A DNA stretch of 9,232 bases, from NCBI GenBank assembly GCA_030043235.1, contig JASHYF010000081.1:1-9232 (forward strand). The letters are read 5' to 3'. A program made the position numbers and the translations under genes. Of this stretch, positions 6,245-9,232 are shown piece after piece. This DNA is from Solirubrobacteraceae bacterium (lineage in GTDB: Bacteria > Actinomycetota > Thermoleophilia > Solirubrobacterales > Solirubrobacteraceae). Positions within the stretch are counted from its first letter, which is position 1; each line of letters starts with the position of its first letter. The notes below the pieces were generated by a model. It was given only the letters and a program-made list of their open reading frames with translations. It was not told the origin of the DNA and ran no database searches.

Positions 6245-6355
6245 GGTTATACGGACGACGGGATGTCACTGTGGCTTCGCCGACCGGTAGCCATGGTCAT
6301 ACGGTTACGGGGAGAAGCGGCTGTGATTTGCCGAGCGGTAGCCATGGCTATACGG
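6218..6355 (-). repeat. Three tandem 36-37-bp repeats spanning the ligD start codon
   Basis: Copies lie at 6218-6254, 6268-6304 and 6320-6355. On the minus strand each begins CCGTAT, continues CCATGGCTACCG(G/C)TCGGC and ends CACAG. The central CCATGG recurs at 6241, 6291 and 6342, a period of 50 then 51 bp, with divergent 13-15-bp spacers. The first two copies differ at only three positions; the third lacks one base and has several changes. Around CCATGG the sequence is a loose inverted repeat (GTA...TAC). The copy nearest ligD contains its ATG and about its first nine codons, and those codons have unusually low third-position GC. No Shine-Dalgarno is seen in any copy; each has a TATAAC/TATGAC/TATAGC string just before its ATG. 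Confidence 0.85.
6247..6345 (-). CDS. Possible 32-residue upstream ORF ending two bases before ligD
   Basis: The ATGs of the second and third repeat copies (6294 and 6345) share a frame because those copies are 51 bp apart. The frame runs from 6345 to a TAA at 6249-6247 and encodes MATARQITAASPRNRMT followed by MATGRRSHSDIPSSV. Two bases (CC) separate the TAA from the ligD ATG. If translated, it could couple or limit ligD translation. Nothing else supports it: no Shine-Dalgarno is seen and third-position GC is only moderate. It may simply be a by-product of the repeat. Confidence 0.18.
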   Translation of the reverse strand: MATARQITAASPRNRMTMATGRRSHSDIPSSV

Positions 6356-6397
6356 CCAAGTCGTCGAGGAGCGCTCGGCCAGCCCGCGAACGGCGAG

Positions 6398-7342
6398 CTA
6401 ACGCTTCGCCGCTGCCCGCGAGCCGGCGGGTTTTTTGGCGGCCGGGTTTTTCGCAGCCGCTTTCGTGTTCGCCCGTCCAGGGGTGGGTTTTCCAGCCGGA
6501 GGCTTTTTCGCCGCCGCTTTGCGCGCTTTGGCCGCCCCGGGCGCCCCGGCGCCTTCGCGGGCGCGCACCGCTTCCAGGCTCGCCTTCAGCGCGCTCATCA
6601 GGTCGGGCGCCGGCTGTGCCAGCTCTTCCGGCGGCGGCTGCACCGCGATCGCCTTGCCCTGCGCCTTGCGCTCGATCAGCTCGAGCACCTCTTCGCGGTA
6701 GGTGTCGCGGAACTCGTCCGGGTCGAAGTCGCCGGCCAGCGATTGCACCAGCTGCTTGGCCACGTTCAGCTCGCGCTTGGTCGTCTTCACCTCGCTCGCC
6801 TCCGCCACCTCGTCCAGGCGCTCCGGCGGGAGCACTTCGTCCGCGAACAGCATCGTCGCCATGCCCAGCGCCTCGCCCATCGGACGCACGGCCACGAGCT
6901 GCTCCTTCGAGCGGATCACCACGCGCGCGATCGCCACCTTGTTCGTCTCGCGCATCGCCTCCAGCAGGAGCCGATAGGGCTTCGCGCCGCCGGCGCCCGG
7001 CGCCAGGTAGTACGGGTGGTCGTAGTACACGGGGTCGATCTGTGAGAGATCCACGAACTCCTCTATCTCTATCGTCCTCGTCTTCTTCGGCTCCAGCGCC
7101 TCCAGCTCGCCAGGCTCGATCACCACGTAGCGGTCGGGTGCCAGCTCGTAGCCTTTGACCACGTCCTCGTACGGGACCTCCTCGCCGCTCGAGGGGTCCA
7201 CGCGCCTCTGCGCCACGCGCACGCCGCTCTTGCCCGACAGCTGGTGGAAGCGCACCGTCTTGCGGTCGACGGCGCTGTACAGCTTCACCGGCACCGTCAC
7301 CATGCCGAAGCCAATCGTGCCCGTCCACATCGCGCGGGGCAT
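6398..7342 (-). CDS. ku: DNA end-binding protein Ku
   Basis: This is bacterial Ku, a homodimeric ring that threads onto double-strand ends and recruits LigD for non-homologous end-joining. From ATG 7342 it has 314 residues. The family hallmarks are clear: MPRAMWTGTIGFGMVTVPVK at the start, YELAPDRYVVIEPGEL near 66-80, the bridge region IDPVYYDHPYYLAP near 102-115, and VKTTKRELNVAKQLVQSL near 186-202. The core ends at LMSALKASLEAVR (about 248-260). A tail of about 54 residues follows, rich in Lys, Ala and Pro, like the tails of mycobacterial Ku that bind DNA. An in-frame TTG at 7348 is the other possible start and lies at better Shine-Dalgarno spacing, but the ATG gives the usual family N-terminus. 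The gene follows clc by only a few bases and precedes ligD by 153 bases. Confidence 0.97.
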   Translation of the reverse strand: MPRAMWTGTIGFGMVTVPVKLYSAVDRKTVRFHQLSGKSGVRVAQRRVDPSSGEEVPYEDVVKGYELAPDRYVVIEPGELEALEPKKTRTIEIEEFVDLSQIDPVYYDHPYYLAPGAGGAKPYRLLLEAMRETNKVAIARVVIRSKEQLVAVRPMGEALGMATMLFADEVLPPERLDEVAEASEVKTTKRELNVAKQLVQSLAGDFDPDEFRDTYREEVLELIERKAQGKAIAVQPPPEELAQPAPDLMSALKASLEAVRAREGAGAPGAAKARKAAAKKPPAGKPTPGRANTKAAAKNPAAKKPAGSRAAAKR

Positions 7343-7351
7343 GACCAATTA

Positions 7352-8755
7352 CTACCACCTGGCGTCCGGCTCGACCACCCCTGCAAACTCCCTGCCCGCT
7401 CCCTCCGCCGCCGCTTGCGCGTGATCGCCCGCGCCGTCTCCCCCTGCGCCGGCGCCCGCGCCCGCCGAGATCCGCGCCGAGTAGATCGACGGCGCTCCCA
7501 GCACGCGCGCGAGCACCGTCGCCTCGACCACCGCCAAGAGGATCGGCACCATCAGCGCGTCCGCATGGCGGGTCAGCTCGAGCATCAGCACCACCGCCGC
7601 CAGCGGCCCCTGCATCGAGGCTCCCAGCACCGCCGCGCCGCCGATGATCGCGTAGCTCCCCAGCGGCGCTCCCGGCCAGATCTGCGTCCACGCGTCTCCC
7701 ATCAGGCCGCCCAGCAGCACGCCGTACGCGAGCGTCGGCGTGAACAAGCCGCCCGGCGCGCCGCTGCCCAGGCACGCGGCCGTCACCAGCGGCTTGAGCA
7801 CCAGCAGCACCGCCAGCAGCGCGACGCTCAGGCGCCCCACCAGCGCGAGCTGCACCACCGGTTTGCCGTTGCCCAGCAGCTGCGGGTAGGCGATCGCGAT
7901 CGCGCCGAGCGCCGTGAACACCGCGATCGGCGCCGCCACGCGCAGCCACCCGCCCGGACGCAACGCGTGCGCGCGCGCGATCAGGCGGATCCACGCGATC
8001 GCCGCCAGCCCCGCGATCGGGCCGAGCACCGCCGCCCACACGATCTGCGCCGCGTGCACGTGGTAGGTGGGGATCGCGTACGTCGGCGCCGTCGGCAGCG
8101 CGATCCACGCCGTCGCCGTCGCGATCAGCGAGGTCGCCAGCGCCGGCAGCACCAGCGGCAGCGTCAGCGTCCCCAGCAGCACCTCCAGCGCGAACAGCGC
8201 GCCGCCCAGCGGCACGTTGTACACCGCCGCCATGCCCGCGCCCGCGCCGCACGCCACCAGCAGCCGCCGCTGCCACTCCGGCACTCGCGCCCAGTCGCTC
8301 AGCGCGCTAGCGACCGCCGCGCCGGTCTGCTGCGGCGCCGCCTCGCGACCGAGCGACGCGCCGAGCGCGACGATCACGATCGAGTGCACCGCGCGCGCCA
8401 GGCTGCCGAGCAGCGGCAGCCTCCCGCCACGTAGCCAGATCGCCTCCGTGACCTCGCCTACCCGTCTCTCTCCGGGGGCTGCGCCGCTCCCCGAGCGGCG
8501 CAGCATCCATGTGATCAGCGCCCCTCCCACGCCTGCCACCAGGCCGCCGATCGCCAGCACCAGCACCCTGTGGCCCGAGGACGTGCGCTTCACGCCGTCC
8601 AGGAAGTCGCCGGCGCGGTACGACCACGCGAGGTGCTGGATCGCGCGCAGCAGCTCGATCAGCGCCGCGCCGCCCAGGCCGGCGCCCACCCCGACCAGGG
8701 CCACCAGCATCCAGAAGCGGGGCCTGTAGGAGGCGACGATCCCCTGGCCCGGCAC
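7352..8755 (-). CDS. CLC-family chloride channel/transporter
   Basis: From GTG 8755 the protein has 467 residues and many hydrophobic helices, the usual size for a bacterial CLC membrane protein moving chloride or a similar anion. Motifs present are GASLGREAAPQ with the gating glutamate (Glu138), CGAGAGMAAVYNVPLGGALF (about 169-188) and GSGAPGGLFTPTLAYG (about 330-345). SIYSARI supplies the anion-coordinating Tyr (Tyr425). The proton glutamate of E. coli ClC (Glu203) aligns with Val in LFALEVLLG, as in CLC channels, and the first filter motif (GSGIP) is poorly conserved. A Gly/Ala-rich tail (about 431-467) follows the last helix; no CBS domain is present. The open frame extends to a GTG at 8863, which has GAGGG nine bases upstream. 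However, codons 8863-8756 have only about 68% GC at third positions and an Arg-rich product, while third positions are nearly all G/C from 8755, so I prefer 8755 (8782 is possible). It is first in the clc-ku-ligD set. Confidence 0.92.
   Translation of the reverse strand: MPGQGIVASYRPRFWMLVALVGVGAGLGGAALIELLRAIQHLAWSYRAGDFLDGVKRTSSGHRVLVLAIGGLVAGVGGALITWMLRRSGSGAAPGERRVGEVTEAIWLRGGRLPLLGSLARAVHSIVIVALGASLGREAAPQQTGAAVASALSDWARVPEWQRRLLVACGAGAGMAAVYNVPLGGALFALEVLLGTLTLPLVLPALATSLIATATAWIALPTAPTYAIPTYHVHAAQIVWAAVLGPIAGLAAIAWIRLIARAHALRPGGWLRVAAPIAVFTALGAIAIAYPQLLGNGKPVVQLALVGRLSVALLAVLLVLKPLVTAACLGSGAPGGLFTPTLAYGVLLGGLMGDAWTQIWPGAPLGSYAIIGGAAVLGASMQGPLAAVVLMLELTRHADALMVPILLAVVEATVLARVLGAPSIYSARISAGAGAGAGGDGAGDHAQAAAEGAGREFAGVVEPDARW
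7355..7360 (-). promoter_or_regulatory. Ribosome binding site of ku inside the end of the chloride channel gene
   Basis: AGGTGG forms the last two codons (Arg-Trp) of the chloride channel gene, directly before its TAG stop. It is six bases from the TTG at 7348 and 12 from the ATG at 7342. The arrangement indicates translational coupling of ku to the upstream gene. Confidence 0.55.
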
Positions 8756-8953
8756 GTTCGGCTGCGGTGTCGATCGATGCACGCACCCTGAAGTCTGACG
8801 GCGCAGCCGACGGCGAATGTGAACACGTCGGCCTCTGCACGCGCGCGCTCGCCGCCGGTCCACCGCGCGCGACCCTCACATCAAAAAAAATCGTATGGCG
8901 ATCGTCTTGCGGCGGGCAGGATGCGCGACCGGCCGTGCGGGTTCTCACACAAA

Positions 8954-8971
8954 ACTGGCCAGCCGGCCAGT
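8954..8971. promoter_or_regulatory. 18-bp palindromic operator before the P450 gene
   Basis: ACTGGCCAGCCGGCCAGT has perfect 7-bp arms (ACTGGCC and GGCCAGT) around AGCC. Its last T is the first base of the TATGAT -10 box, so a bound dimer would cover the promoter. The length and symmetry suit a TetR-type repressor, which often controls P450 and lipid genes in actinobacteria. No regulator gene for it is in the window. Confidence 0.65.
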
Positions 8972-8976
8972 ATGAT
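8971..8976 (+). promoter_or_regulatory. -10 box of the P450 promoter
   Basis: TATGAT matches the consensus at five of six positions and directly follows the palindrome. Transcription would start near 8983, leaving a leader of about 30 bases with a good Shine-Dalgarno. The -35 position (about 8948-8953, CACAAA) is poor, so activation or a non-standard sigma factor is possible. Confidence 0.5.
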
Positions 8977-9001
8977 TCGGCGACGATCCGGTGGCGAGCA
9001 T

Positions 9002-9006
9002 GGAGG
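9002..9006 (+). promoter_or_regulatory. Ribosome binding site of the P450 gene
   Basis: GGAGG lies eight bases before the ATG at 9015. This decides against the in-frame ATG at 9000, which overlaps the site. Confidence 0.65.
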
Positions 9007-9014
9007 TCTGCGAG

Positions 9015-9232
9015 ATGGCGACGGTTGGGCGCGACATACAGGCAGTGGAATTGACCGAGCAGGCGCTGTGGCAGGAGGGCCCGCCGCTCGAGCTGTTCAA
9101 GGAGATGCGCCGCAGCTGCCCAATCCACCGCACCGAGAGCTTCGAAGAGTTCCCCGAGGAGGACGGCTTCTGGTCGGTCACCACAGCGGATGACATCCAC
9201 ACCGTCAGCCGCGACTGGAAGACCTACTCCTC
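9015..9232 (+). CDS. Cytochrome P450, N-terminal part (cut by window end)
   Basis: Seventy-two codons are present before the window ends. The sequence has the usual start of soluble bacterial P450s: a helix with GPPLELFKEMRRSCPIHRTE, then GFWSVTTADDIHTVSRDWKT followed by YSS, which corresponds to the first beta strands and helix B ('FW.VTR..D...V..D...FSS'). These enzymes are haem mono-oxygenases. The haem-binding Cys, the oxygen-binding helix I and the ExxR motif lie beyond the window, so neither activity nor subfamily can be judged; the N-terminus recalls the steroid/lipid P450s of actinobacteria (CYP125/142-like), but only loosely. The protein lacks a signal peptide. Transcription is divergent from clc and probably repressor-controlled through the palindrome at 8954-8971. 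Confidence 0.85.
   Translation, partial: MATVGRDIQAVELTEQALWQEGPPLELFKEMRRSCPIHRTESFEEFPEEDGFWSVTTADDIHTVSRDWKTYS

Larger units (their letters stand above)
8756..9014. other. Divergent intergenic region between clc and the P450 gene
   Basis: If clc starts at 8755, this 259-bp region separates it from the plus-strand P450 gene. It holds a run of eight A (8883-8890). On the minus strand TACGAT (8895-8890) is a weak -10 candidate for the clc operon, with no convincing -35. The P450 operator and promoter lie at its right end. Third-position composition argues that the part from 8756 to 8863, open in the clc frame, is not coding. Confidence 0.45.

Noticed and set aside
6218..6355. CRISPR array
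   Set aside because: Only three imperfect copies with 13-15-bp spacers, one copy overlapping a start codon, and no cas gene nearby. This is not a CRISPR layout.
4739..7045. A 768-codon plus-strand open frame antisense to ligD and ku
   Set aside because: It is rich in His, Arg, Ala and Gln with no recognisable domain, and it is fully opposed to two genes with unmistakable motifs. Long antisense frames are normal at this GC content.
8756..8863. Extension of the chloride channel gene to GTG 8863
   Set aside because: A GAGGG lies nine bases upstream of it, but the added 36 residues are Arg-rich and third-position GC drops to about 68%, compared with nearly 100% from 8755 on. It is kept as an alternative only.
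8883..8890. Intrinsic terminator at the eight-A run (T-run on the minus strand)
   Set aside because: No stable hairpin precedes the T-run on the minus strand, and no gene ends there. It is more likely an AT-rich upstream promoter element or bent DNA.

Overview
The window is a very GC-rich chromosomal stretch. Its codons end almost always in G or C, and most dispensable-looking residues are Ala, Arg, Gly or Pro. This gene content fits a high-GC actinobacterium. The short IclR-type helix-turn-helix protein and the YtpB-like C-terminal fragment lead me to suggest the Thermoleophilia (Solirubrobacterales); that is inference from memory of such proteomes, not a database result.

Left part, plus strand (1-1455): the last 69 codons of a protein that may belong to the tetraprenyl-beta-curcumene synthase (YtpB/DUF2600) family, then an AT-rich repeat island. 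After that come a possible 29-codon leader ORF, a 149-residue IclR-type HTH protein and an overlapping gene of unknown function carrying a WWPDLSLRSDPGDHPL motif. A 59-codon minus-strand ORF (1407-1589) is a weak extra candidate.

Middle, plus strand (1593-3504): a PfkB-family sugar/nucleoside kinase, then a crotonase-fold enzyme that appears to be leaderless and has an acidic Glu-Pro-Gln repeat inserted after its oxyanion-hole loop. It converges on ligD across a 58-bp gap holding a perfect hairpin.

Right part, minus strand (8755 down to 3563): a CLC-type chloride channel, ku and a three-domain ligD, read in that order and probably as one operon. The ku Shine-Dalgarno lies in the last codons of the chloride channel gene. 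Ku and LigD form the two-component bacterial non-homologous end-joining system: Ku binds DNA double-strand ends, and LigD supplies end-cleaning (phosphoesterase), gap-filling (primase-polymerase) and sealing (ligase). The most unusual structure is in the ku-ligD gap: three copies of a 36-37-bp sequence at 50-51-bp spacing, each containing CCATGG. The copy nearest ligD supplies the ligD start codon and its first nine or so codons.

Far right, plus strand (9015-9232): the first 72 codons of a cytochrome P450, divergent from the clc-ku-ligD operon. An 18-bp palindrome abuts its -10 box, so repressor control is likely. No tRNA, rRNA, CRISPR array, insertion sequence or known defence system is seen. 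The only unexplained structures are the ligD-start repeats, the HTH/unknown-gene pair and the altered CLC filter.
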